A stretch of DNA of 64,000 nt from positions 1-64,000 of the forward strand of contig NZ_JSXC01000016.1 in the NCBI RefSeq assembly GCF_000803215.1, in the 5' to 3' direction. Shown here piece after piece: positions 57,004 to 64,000 of the stretch. Under the pieces are notes generated by a model. That model did not search any database, was not told the origin of the DNA, and saw nothing but the letters and a program-made list of their open reading frames with translations. This DNA is from Pectobacterium fontis (lineage in GTDB: Bacteria; Pseudomonadota; Gammaproteobacteria; Enterobacterales; Enterobacteriaceae). How positions within the stretch are numbered: the stretch's first letter is position 1; every line of letters begins with the position of its first letter. The position numbers and the translations under genes are program-made.

Positions 57004-57136
57004 AACCTTTATACGTAACGTTTCATTGCCTTTCCTGCATTGCGTGATCAATCGCGCAAAAAAGAAACAAAGATAATAGGTTAACTACAATTAACCATTA
57101 TTTGACATAACATTAACATGTTTAAGGAGAAGCGCT

Positions 57137-59098
57137 ATGACACAACATAATAAACACATCATTCCCGCTGCAATTGCAGAAAATGCACTGATAAATGCCC
57201 AGCAATACGAAAATATGTATCGGCTGTCCGTTGACGATCCCGCCGCCTTCTGGGGTGAGCAGGGAAAGATCGTCGATTGGATCAAACCCTATAACACGAT
57301 CAAGAACACCTCATTCGATCCTGGCCATATCCGTATTCGCTGGTTTGAAGACGGCACGCTAAATGTGGCAGCGAACTGTCTGGATCGCCATCTGGCCGAA
57401 CGTGGCGATCAAACCGCCATCATTTGGGAAGGAGATGACGCGACCGAAAGTAAAACGATCACCTATCGTGAATTGCATCAGTCCGTGTGCCGCTTCGCCA
57501 ATGTGCTGAAGTCGCAGGGCGTTAAGAAAGGTGATGTCGTGGCCATTTATATGCCGATGGTGCCGGAAGCGGCGGTGGCCATGCTGGCCTGCGCCAGAAT
57601 CGGGGCCATTCACTCGGTGATCTTCGGCGGGTTCTCTCCCGAAGCGATTTCCGGGCGTATCATCGATTCCAGCGCTAAGTTGGTCATCACAGCCGATGAA
57701 GGTATACGTGCCGGACGTGTGATTCCGCTGAAAAAGAATATTGATGAGGCGTTAAAGAACCCGAACGTCACCACCATTACCAGCGTGATCGTTTTCCGTC
57801 GCACGGGTAAGATCAATGCATGGCAGGAGGGACGCGATCTGTGGTGGCACGATCTGATTGAAAAAGCAGACGACCACTGTCCTCCAGAAGAGATGAACGC
57901 GGAAGATCCGTTATTTATCCTTTACACATCAGGCTCGACCGGTAAACCCAAAGGCGTATTGCATACGACTGGCGGCTATCTGGTCTATGCCGCGCTGACC
58001 TTCAAATATGTTTTCGACTACCACCCCGGTGACATCTACTGGTGTACGGCGGATGTCGGCTGGGTCACGGGGCATAGCTACCTGCTTTACGGCCCGTTGG
58101 CGTGCGGCGCGATTACGCTGATGTTCGAAGGCGTGCCAACCTGGCCAGATGCGCGCCGTATGGCGCAAGTGGTCGATAAGCATCAGGTCAATATTCTCTA
58201 CACCGCGCCGACTGCAATTCGTGCTCTGATGGCGGAAGGTGATAAAGCGATCGAGGGCACATCGCGTGAATCGCTCCGGATCATGGGTTCCGTCGGCGAA
58301 CCGATCAACCCGGAAGCCTGGGAGTGGTATTTCAACAAAATCGGCAAGGGTAAATGCCCTATCGTTGATACCTGGTGGCAAACAGAGACCGGAGGTTTCA
58401 TGATCACCCCGCTGCCAGGTGCCATCGAAACGAAAGCAGGCTCCGCGACGCGCCCGTTCTTCGGCGTACAGCCGGCGCTCGTCGATAACCTCGGTAATCC
58501 ACAAGAAGGTGCCGTTGAGGGTAATCTGGTGATTGTGGACTCCTGGCCGGGTCAGGCAAGAACCCTGTTTGGCGATCACGACCGCTTCGAGCAAACCTAT
58601 TTTTCCACCTTTAAAGGCATGTACTTCAGCGGCGATGGCGCACGCCGTGATGAAGATGGCTATTACTGGATCACGGGTCGTGTTGACGACGTACTGAACG
58701 TTTCCGGGCACCGTCTGGGGACGGCGGAAATCGAATCGGCGCTCGTTGCACACCCTAAGATCGCCGAAGCGGCTGTGGTCGGCATTCCACACCATATGAA
58801 AGGTCAGGCTATTTACGCCTACATCACGCTGAACCACGGCGAAGAGCCGTCCAGCGAGCTGTATACGGAAGTGCGCAACTGGGTGCGTAAGGAAATTGGC
58901 CCGATTGCCACCCCGGATATCCTGCACTGGACGGATTCCTTACCGAAAACGCGCTCTGGCAAAATCATGCGTCGTATTTTGCGTAAAATCGCCGCCGGTG
59001 ACACCAGCAATCTGGGGGATACCTCAACGCTGGCCGATCCTGGCGTCGTCGAAAAACTGCTCGAAGAAAAGCAGGCCATGAGTACCGCTTCTCAATAA
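57137..59098 (+). CDS. acs: acetyl-CoA synthetase
   Basis: AMP-forming ligase that turns acetate, ATP and CoA into acetyl-CoA; the high-affinity acetate scavenger. The 653 residues contain the adenylation motif [19 protein letters not shown] (about 264-282), [11 protein letters not shown], the [23 protein letters not shown] hinge region and the acetylation site Lys609 in TRSGKIMRR, the same number as in E. coli and Salmonella. AAGGAGAAGCGCT precedes the start. First gene of acs-yjcH-actP. Confidence 0.98.
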   Translation: MTQHNKHIIPAAIAENALINAQQYENMYRLSVDDPAAFWGEQGKIVDWIKPYNTIKNTSFDPGHIRIRWFEDGTLNVAANCLDRHLAERGDQTAIIWEGDDATESKTITYRELHQSVCRFANVLKSQGVKKGDVVAIYMPMVPEAAVAMLACARIGAIHSVIFGGFSPEAISGRIIDSSAKLVITADEGIRAGRVIPLKKNIDEALKNPNVTTITSVIVFRRTGKINAWQEGRDLWWHDLIEKADDHCPPEEMNAEDPLFILYTSGSTGKPKGVLHTTGGYLVYAALTFKYVFDYHPGDIYWCTADVGWVTGHSYLLYGPLACGAITLMFEGVPTWPDARRMAQVVDKHQVNILYTAPTAIRALMAEGDKAIEGTSRESLRIMGSVGEPINPEAWEWYFNKIGKGKCPIVDTWWQTETGGFMITPLPGAIETKAGSATRPFFGVQPALVDNLGNPQEGAVEGNLVIVDSWPGQARTLFGDHDRFEQTYFSTFKGMYFSGDGARRDEDGYYWITGRVDDVLNVSGHRLGTAEIESALVAHPKIAEAAVVGIPHHMKGQAIYAYITLNHGEEPSSELYTEVRNWVRKEIGPIATPDILHWTDSLPKTRSGKIMRRILRKIAAGDTSNLGDTSTLADPGVVEKLLEEKQAMSTASQ

Positions 59099-59121
59099 CT
59101 CCTGCCTCACCGCTCTCTTAT

Positions 59122-59150
59122 CCCCGTAAGCCATAACGTGGCTTGCGGGG
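59122..59150 (+). terminator. hairpin between acs and yjcH
   Basis: CCCCGTAAGCCA (59122-59133) and TGGCTTGCGGGG (59139-59150) form a 12-bp stem with one G-T pair. No T-run follows. It could end some transcripts or shield the acs 3' end from exonucleases, giving more acs than actP. Confidence 0.5.
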
Positions 59151-59221
59151 ATGTGGCTGACGATAAATCAGGCGGTGATATTGCGGCAGCACTCAACCTT
59201 ATAGATTACTGGAGACTTACG

Positions 59222-59533
59222 ATGAATGACGACATTTATCAACGGATTGAAAGTAACCCCTTATTCAGAGAACTGGTCAATAAGCGGCAGCGTTTCGCTG
59301 CGTTTCTTTCACTGATCATGCTGGTGCTTTATGTCGGTTTTATTTTGCTGATCGCTTTTGCGCCCGGCTGGTTGGGAACACCGATCGGCCCAGGCTCCAG
59401 CATTACCCGCGGCATTCCGATTGGCGTAGGGTTGATTGCGATTTCCTTCATTCTGACCGGCGTCTATGTGTATCGCGCTAACGGTGAATTTGATCATCTG
59501 ACCAAGCAGTTACTGGATGAGGTAAAGCAATGA
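59222..59533 (+). CDS. yjcH: DUF485 membrane protein YjcH
   Basis: A 103-residue inner-membrane protein with two helices (about 24-47 and 62-85), conserved in operons with acetate permease. The start at ATG 59222 gives [26 protein letters not shown], the family N-terminus; the frame opens earlier at 59138 without support. It overlaps actP by four bases (ATGA). Probably a small partner of ActP; mechanism unknown. Confidence 0.95.
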   Translation: MNDDIYQRIESNPLFRELVNKRQRFAAFLSLIMLVLYVGFILLIAFAPGWLGTPIGPGSSITRGIPIGVGLIAISFILTGVYVYRANGEFDHLTKQLLDEVKQ

Positions 59534-61188
59534 AAATACGCTTTATGATGCTGTTAGGATTGTTGGTGCTGCCTGTGCTTGCGTGGGCGGCAGATGCCCT
59601 CACGGGTGATGTCCAACGCCAGCCGTTGAATATTCAGGCCATCGTGATGTTTCTGCTGTTCGTCGGCGGGACGTTGTATATCACCTACTGGGCGTCGAAA
59701 AGAACGCGTTCACGTAGCGATTACTACACGGCTGGCGGCAACATTACCGGTTTCCAGAACGGATTGGCTATTGCGGGCGACTATATGTCTGCCGCGTCCT
59801 TCCTCGGTATTTCCGCGCTGGTCTATACCTCCGGTTACGACGGTCTGATTTATTCACTCGGCTTTTTGGTCGGCTGGCCGATTATCCTGTTTCTGATTGC
59901 GGAACGGTTACGTAACCTCGGACGTTACACTTTTGCGGATGTCGCGTCCTACCGTTTGCAACAGCGCCCCATCCGTAGCCTGTCAGCCTGTGGCTCTCTG
60001 GTGGTTGTCGCCCTATACCTGATTGCACAGATGGTCGGCGCAGGGAAACTCATCGAGCTGCTGTTTGGCCTCAACTACCATGTGGCCGTAATACTGGTCG
60101 GTATTTTGATGGTGATGTACGTGATGTTTGGCGGCATGCTCGCCACCACCTGGGTACAGATTATTAAAGCCGTCCTGCTGCTATTTGGTGCCACCTTCAT
60201 GGCCATCATGGTAATGAAATCCGTGGGTTTCAGCTTTGACGAGTTGTTCAAACAGGCGATGGCGGTTCACCCGAAAGGGGCCTCGATCATGAGTCCCGGC
60301 GGGCTGGTTTCCGACCCGATATCCGCGTTGTCTCTCGGGTTGGGTCTGATGTTCGGTACGGCTGGCCTACCGCATATTCTGATGCGTTTCTTCACGGTCA
60401 GCGATGCGAAAGAAGCGCGTAAAAGCGTGTTCTACGCCACAGGGTTCATGGGCTATTTCTACTTCCTGACCTTCATCATCGGTTTCGGTGCCATCCTGCT
60501 CGTGAGCGCCAACCCTGAGTTTAAGGACGCGACAGGCGCGCTCATTGGTGGGAATAACATGGCAGCGGTGCATCTGGCGGATGCAGTCGGCGGCGACTTC
60601 TTCCTCGGTTTCATCTCCGCCGTGGCTTTTGCCACTATTCTGGCCGTCGTTGCCGGACTCACGCTAGCAGGTGCCTCTGCCGTATCCCACGATCTCTACT
60701 CTAACGTGATCAAGAAAGGGAAAGCGACGGAGCGTGATGAGCTGAAAGTCTCGAAAATCACCGTACTGGTGCTGGGTGTGGTGGCCATTTCGCTCGGTAT
60801 CCTGTTTGAGAACCAGAACATCGCCTTCATGGTCGGGCTGGCCTTCTCCATCGCCGCCAGTTGTAACTTCCCGATTATCATCATCTCAATGTACTGGTCG
60901 AAACTGACCACGCGCGGCGCGATGATGGGCGGCTGGGCAGGGCTGCTGACTGCCGTCATTTTGATGATACTGGGGCCGACCATCTGGGTGAAAATCCTCG
61001 GTCACGCCACGCCGATTTACCCCTACGATTATCCTGCGCTCTTCTCCATGCTGGTCGCGTTTATCGGTATCTGGTTCTTCTCCATCACCGACCGTTCCGA
61101 GGCAGGTCAGCAGGAGCGCGCACGCTTCCACACACAGTTTGTTCGCTCACAAACCGGCCTCGGCGCATCAAAAGGCAGTTCCCACTGA
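59530..61188 (+). CDS. actP: acetate permease ActP
   Basis: Sodium:solute symporter-family importer of acetate and glycolate, 552 residues. A signal-like first segment (to about AWA, 20) is followed by about 13 helices. Motifs include [31 protein letters not shown], the SSS core, [22 protein letters not shown] and [24 protein letters not shown]. Supplies acetate to Acs. Confidence 0.97.
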   Translation: MKIRFMMLLGLLVLPVLAWAADALTGDVQRQPLNIQAIVMFLLFVGGTLYITYWASKRTRSRSDYYTAGGNITGFQNGLAIAGDYMSAASFLGISALVYTSGYDGLIYSLGFLVGWPIILFLIAERLRNLGRYTFADVASYRLQQRPIRSLSACGSLVVVALYLIAQMVGAGKLIELLFGLNYHVAVILVGILMVMYVMFGGMLATTWVQIIKAVLLLFGATFMAIMVMKSVGFSFDELFKQAMAVHPKGASIMSPGGLVSDPISALSLGLGLMFGTAGLPHILMRFFTVSDAKEARKSVFYATGFMGYFYFLTFIIGFGAILLVSANPEFKDATGALIGGNNMAAVHLADAVGGDFFLGFISAVAFATILAVVAGLTLAGASAVSHDLYSNVIKKGKATERDELKVSKITVLVLGVVAISLGILFENQNIAFMVGLAFSIAASCNFPIIIISMYWSKLTTRGAMMGGWAGLLTAVILMILGPTIWVKILGHATPIYPYDYPALFSMLVAFIGIWFFSITDRSEAGQQERARFHTQFVRSQTGLGASKGSSH

Positions 61189-61198
61189 TTCTCTGCTC

Positions 61199-61223
61199 AC
61201 TGGCCCGCATTTCGCGGGCCAGT
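61199..61223. terminator. bidirectional terminator between actP and rhiE
   Basis: ACTGGCCCGC (61199-61208) with GCGGGCCAGT (61214-61223), 10-bp perfect stem and 5-base loop, then CTTTCT; the flanking genes converge. Confidence 0.85.
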
Positions 61224-61264
61224 CTTTCTCAGAAGCTCAACGCTTCGCATTGTTAAAACTGGGT

Positions 61265-62995
61265 TTACTCCTCGCTTAACGTCACCACGTCATACATCAC
61301 ACTGCCACCTTTTAATTGCAGAGCGACCGTGTTGTTGCCGTTTTTCAGAAAATCGGATGACACGGGAATTCGCGCAATATGGTAGCGACCACTCTGTAGC
61401 GCACCGCGATATAGGGCTTTGTCGTTCTCGTAAGTCAGCGTTTCCAGCGTGCTGCCGTTTACCGCTACCGCCAACTGTGGAACGGTCGGTTCGCTCATGC
61501 CGTTGTTGCTGGCAGCCGCCAGCGCGATGTTCAGGAAATAGGTTTTCTTTTCTGGTTGCAGCGCAAAACGAATAGCCCATGTTCCCGGTTTGGTCTGCGC
61601 GTAATACCAGTCACGCTGATAGTCACTGCGGCCAATCTCAAACGTCAGATTGGCCGGAACCTCATGTTGCCAGCGGGTGTTACGTGTTTGATTGCCAAAA
61701 CGAAATTCACTCGCCTGCCGATTGGCCTGCCCTATCGCCCACACCACGGGTTCAGCTTTAGGCAGCGTAATCGCTGGCAGCGTTTGCCTGTCACCAGAAA
61801 CAGACAGCGTTTGTTCTGCCAGTATCCCCGGTTGCGTCCCCTTGTTGGCATATACCGTCAGATGATAATTGCCCGGACGGACGTGCGAGATCGCAAAGTT
61901 CCCCTGTGTATCTGTCATTGCCTGATACGAATAGCCGCGGGTTTGCACATCAAACGGTTCATCCAATGACGATGAAAGCACCACGGTAACGGGCTGCTGG
62001 CTGGCCACGCGCCCGCTGACCTGCGTGCGCTCACGCGCATAGCGGGGGTCATCCACCCATTTGTACGGCCAACTCACCGTTTCCGTCAGCGCCTGACGTC
62101 GGGCATCTGTCAGCATCTGTTCGGTATCGCCCTGATTGATATACAGCAACCACGGCCCGTAGAATTTTTTCCAACCCGGTGGCACCACCATATCCGGCGT
62201 ACCAAGGTGCGCGCCTGTCATATAATTCAGAATGATCGCATCCTGATGCACCAGCAGATCCTGCTTGAGTGCATCGCCGGAAAAATACTCCCGATTGCCG
62301 TGAATCAACCACGCGCCTACGCCGTTCCCGAACACGCCCCAGAAAGGCGCGGCACGCATATAGCCAGCGAAATCATATTTGGAATAGATACGGCCATCCG
62401 GCAGTCGCCAGGTTTCATCTTGTACCTTCGGCAAGGCCTCAAGCTGACTGTAAAGCAGCGGTTTCCCCTGACGTTCGCCATTGTAGAGGTGATCTAACCG
62501 GGCAGGATCGAAGCGATAGACGTTACGTAGCTCACTAACCTTAACGTCCTGACTTCCACGATTTTCGGCTACCACATAGCTGTAAAGCCCGCTAACGCCA
62601 CGACGCATAATCAGATGATATTCGAGCCGTAACAACCCGCCTTTATCGTCGATATAGGCGACATGCGCCATCTCAGGATCGTTACGTAGCACCTCTACTC
62701 GTTCGGGAACAAAATCTTTTACGCCTTTAACAGGGGCATCGCTAACATAGTAATCGAGGTAAGCACTACGCGTTTTGCTCGGATCGCGCACCGCGCCGGA
62801 CAGATGGGTGACGATATTGTTGCCCCCTATCACCATCCTGACCGCACTGCCATCCTCCCCAAACGCGACGTTCAGCAGGCCGTTATCCAGCACGGTATGC
62901 AAACCAGAGACGGATAACGACACCGCATTACCCTGTGCGCTATAGCCATAGGGGGCGAACATCGCGCCCACCAACAATAAGACAGATCGCTTCAC
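61265..62995 (-). CDS. rhiE: rhamnogalacturonate lyase, PL4 family
   Basis: Extracellular lyase that cuts rhamnogalacturonan I of pectin hairy regions by beta-elimination. The 576 residues have a signal peptide (cleavage near YSA, about 20), a large N-terminal beta-sandwich catalytic domain (about 25-330, with RRGVSGLYSYVVAENRG and MRAAPFWGVFGNGVGAWLIHGNREYFSGD), a fibronectin-like middle domain (about 340-405, GNFAISHVRPGNYHLTVYANKG) and a C-terminal jelly-roll CBM-like domain (about 410-576). In Dickeya RhiE leaves through the Out type II system; that route is inferred here. Stands alone, facing actP. Confidence 0.93.
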   Translation of the reverse strand: MKRSVLLLVGAMFAPYGYSAQGNAVSLSVSGLHTVLDNGLLNVAFGEDGSAVRMVIGGNNIVTHLSGAVRDPSKTRSAYLDYYVSDAPVKGVKDFVPERVEVLRNDPEMAHVAYIDDKGGLLRLEYHLIMRRGVSGLYSYVVAENRGSQDVKVSELRNVYRFDPARLDHLYNGERQGKPLLYSQLEALPKVQDETWRLPDGRIYSKYDFAGYMRAAPFWGVFGNGVGAWLIHGNREYFSGDALKQDLLVHQDAIILNYMTGAHLGTPDMVVPPGWKKFYGPWLLYINQGDTEQMLTDARRQALTETVSWPYKWVDDPRYARERTQVSGRVASQQPVTVVLSSSLDEPFDVQTRGYSYQAMTDTQGNFAISHVRPGNYHLTVYANKGTQPGILAEQTLSVSGDRQTLPAITLPKAEPVVWAIGQANRQASEFRFGNQTRNTRWQHEVPANLTFEIGRSDYQRDWYYAQTKPGTWAIRFALQPEKKTYFLNIALAAASNNGMSEPTVPQLAVAVNGSTLETLTYENDKALYRGALQSGRYHIARIPVSSDFLKNGNNTVALQLKGGSVMYDVVTLSEE

Positions 62996-63315
62996 CGTCA
63001 GCCCTCTTGTGTTCGCTTGCTTAGACAGAAGTTCTTATCGCATCCATTCAGGCCACTGCCGCTGCAATATCGAGATACACGGGCTACCACGGTGCGAGGT
63101 GTCCCTGCGGGAACCTCATCACCGTGTTTCCCTAATATCCGACATAGGTGTAGCCTGAAGTATTCAAAAAATTCAGCATTTTTAGAGAGATAATAATGAT
63201 GAGAACAACATAATCGAGGGGATAAATGCCCTCCTTCACGTCATTGCCAGCAAACACCAGAATCTGGCAATAACGCGAAGAAAGTCAGGATCGATATCGC
63301 AGAAATCAAAATCAG
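62996..63315. other. 320-base gap before rhiE
   Basis: Contains the third palindromic repeat (63068-63134) and otherwise no gene, terminator or operator that I can support. The rhiE promoter must lie in 62996-63065 or beyond the repeat. Confidence 0.5.
63068..63134 (+). repeat. dispersed palindromic repeat, copy 3 (left end shortened)
   Basis: Shares the GAGATAC...GGGCTACCACGGTGCGAGGT left arm, CCCTGCGGG loop and ACCGTGTTTCCC right end with the copies at 4812 and 56918, but lacks the AATGCCGATCG start. It lies upstream of rhiE, between it and the HlyD-like gene. Confidence 0.78.
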
Positions 63316-64000
63316 TCAGAATGACAGCTCGCGGATCAATACGGCGGATACCACTTTCCAGCCGCGAATCAACAGGCTTTGCGCCTCACCGTCCATAACG
63401 ACCGTGCCGCGCAACACCTGCGGCTGAGCACGATACGCATCAGGCACACTGAGTAATACGCGATAAACCGCCTGCTCAGGATGCAGCTTACGTTGTGAAT
63501 CACTGAGCGTGGCAATATCTCCGCCATAAACCGAGGCCAGTTCCGGTGCAGCGTTCAGATCGCGGGTCGCCGTGCTGGCGATATCCACAATCGTAAGCGG
63601 CAGCGACGAGCGGCTAACATCCTGTAAATAAAAGGTGCCTTTCGCGCCAGTACGGAGCCGCTGCCAGTCCTTTTCCGATACAAATGCTTCCACCTGCCCG
63701 CCAGTAGGTTTGGCCACCACCGCCAACCATTCGCCTTGCGCCAGCCACTCGCCGATTGCCAACGGCGTCGCCATGTCTGCGACGACGCCGTCTATCGGCG
63801 CACGTACCGTCAACTGTGCAGACTGACGCTGCAACACCTGTAACTTTTGCAGCGCCGCGTCGTACTCCTGCTTCACCCGCAGGTGCTCGCCCACCGCTTC
63901 CTTATTGAAGACCTGAAAGGTACTTTGCCAATTTAACGTGGCGATTTGGCGCTCCAACTGCTGCCGCTCATGCGCCAGCGCATCAGACGACAGCGTAAAC
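63316..64000 (-). CDS. HlyD-family periplasmic adaptor (partial, C-terminal part)
   Basis: The frame stays open through the right edge, so only the last 228 or so residues are seen. A coiled-coil segment (EYDAALQKLQVLQRQSAQ) leads to the lipoyl half-motif LTVRAPIDGVVADMATPLAIGEWLAQGEWLAVV, then a beta-barrel domain with VEAFVSEKDWQRLRTGAKGTFYL and PEQAVYRVLLSVP. This is the layout of membrane-fusion proteins of ABC, RND or peptidase-linked exporters. The partner pump is outside the window. An in-frame TTG at 63957 is internal, not a start. Confidence 0.8.
   Translation of the reverse strand, partial: FTLSSDALAHERQQLERQIATLNWQSTFQVFNKEAVGEHLRVKQEYDAALQKLQVLQRQSAQLTVRAPIDGVVADMATPLAIGEWLAQGEWLAVVAKPTGGQVEAFVSEKDWQRLRTGAKGTFYLQDVSRSSLPLTIVDIASTATRDLNAAPELASVYGGDIATLSDSQRKLHPEQAVYRVLLSVPDAYRAQPQVLRGTVVMDGEAQSLLIRGWKVVSAVLIRELSF

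Larger units (their letters stand above)
56109..57136. other. 1-kb intergenic region between the PAS gene and acs
   Basis: Mostly AT-rich. In order it holds a small hairpin GTCTGC/GCAGAC (about 56428-56444), a 9-bp perfect inverted repeat TTTTGATCG/CGATCAAAA (56694-56718), a 15-bp direct repeat TTGATCGTWAATGGC (56696-56710, 56758-56772), a CRP-like site (56810-56825), an inverted repeat TTTTAGCT/AGCTAAAA (about 56833-56873) and a dispersed palindromic repeat (56918-57003). No gene is convincing. Confidence 0.55.

Noticed and set aside
57929-58927. 332-codon minus-strand frame inside acs
   Set aside because: Antisense shadow of a highly conserved gene; no start context or family features.

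Overview
The window is enterobacterial chromosome, most likely from a soft-rot Pectobacterium (possibly a close relative such as Dickeya). The housekeeping blocks match Enterobacterales proteins closely: the S6/PriB/S18/L9 operon, nsrR-rnr-rlmB, the yggS-proC-yggT-yggU-rdgB-hemW run, aas-lplT, lysA/lysR and acs-yjcH-actP. The accessory genes are those of a plant-cell-wall degrader: a secreted PL4 rhamnogalacturonate lyase (rhiE), a TogT-like oligogalacturonide symporter with a KdgR-like box, a beta-glucoside PTS with its own 6-phospho-beta-glucosidase, and several chemoreceptors. There is no prophage, CRISPR array, intact IS element, rRNA or tRNA that I can see.

Layout. 1-1.7 kb: rpsF-priB-rpsR-rplI (minus). 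1.7-6.7 kb: the esterase yjfP and two methyl-accepting chemotaxis proteins. 6.7-10.5 kb: nsrR-rnr-rlmB (minus). 10.8-14.8 kb: a third chemoreceptor and a PAS-PAS-GAF-GGDEF diguanylate cyclase. 14.7-20.3 kb: a PilT-like ATPase, then yggS-proC-yggT-yggU-rdgB-hemW and the entericidin antidote ecnA. 20.4-25.1 kb: elaA, lplT, aas, two micro-lipoprotein genes and one OmrA/OmrB-family sRNA. 25.2-30.8 kb: the p-aminobenzoyl-glutamate system abgA-abgB-abgT with divergent abgR. 31-37.3 kb: a GNAT/GntR pair and a split lactose/cellobiose-type PTS with GH1 enzyme and a LacI-type regulator. 37.4-42.3 kb: lysA/lysR, then an LTTR divergent from an MBL-fold/DsbA-like pair. 42.4-49.6 kb: an unknown small protein, nifJ, cybB, a nitrilase-type amidase and the L,D-transpeptidase ybiS (ldtB). 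49.7-54.7 kb: yeiQ, a small membrane protein, togT and an AI-2E-family permease. 54.7-57.1 kb: a gene-poor AT-rich stretch with one orphan PAS protein. 57.1-61.2 kb: acs-yjcH-actP. 61.2-64 kb: rhiE and the C-terminal part of a HlyD-type adaptor cut by the window edge.

How it fits together. Acetate scavenging (acs/actP), beta-glucoside uptake and phospho-hydrolysis, oligogalacturonide and rhamnogalacturonan use, and chemoreceptors for unknown ligands together describe feeding on plant tissue. The less usual items are a single-copy OmrA/B sRNA next to two tandem 23- and 27-residue lipoprotein precursors, a three-copy dispersed palindromic repeat of about 85 bp (one copy sits between a CRP-like site and acs), a 127-bp dispersed repeat of another family, an exact 18-bp tandem duplication in the first membrane segment of a chemoreceptor, and UxuR-like operators in the divergent beta-glucoside PTS promoter. 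I see no clear multi-gene system that is wholly new. The best leads for new biology are the micro-lipoproteins, the orphan PAS locus, the MBL/DsbA-like exported pair and the unknown gene at 42467-42892. Assignments rest on remembered family sequences and motifs; no database search was run.
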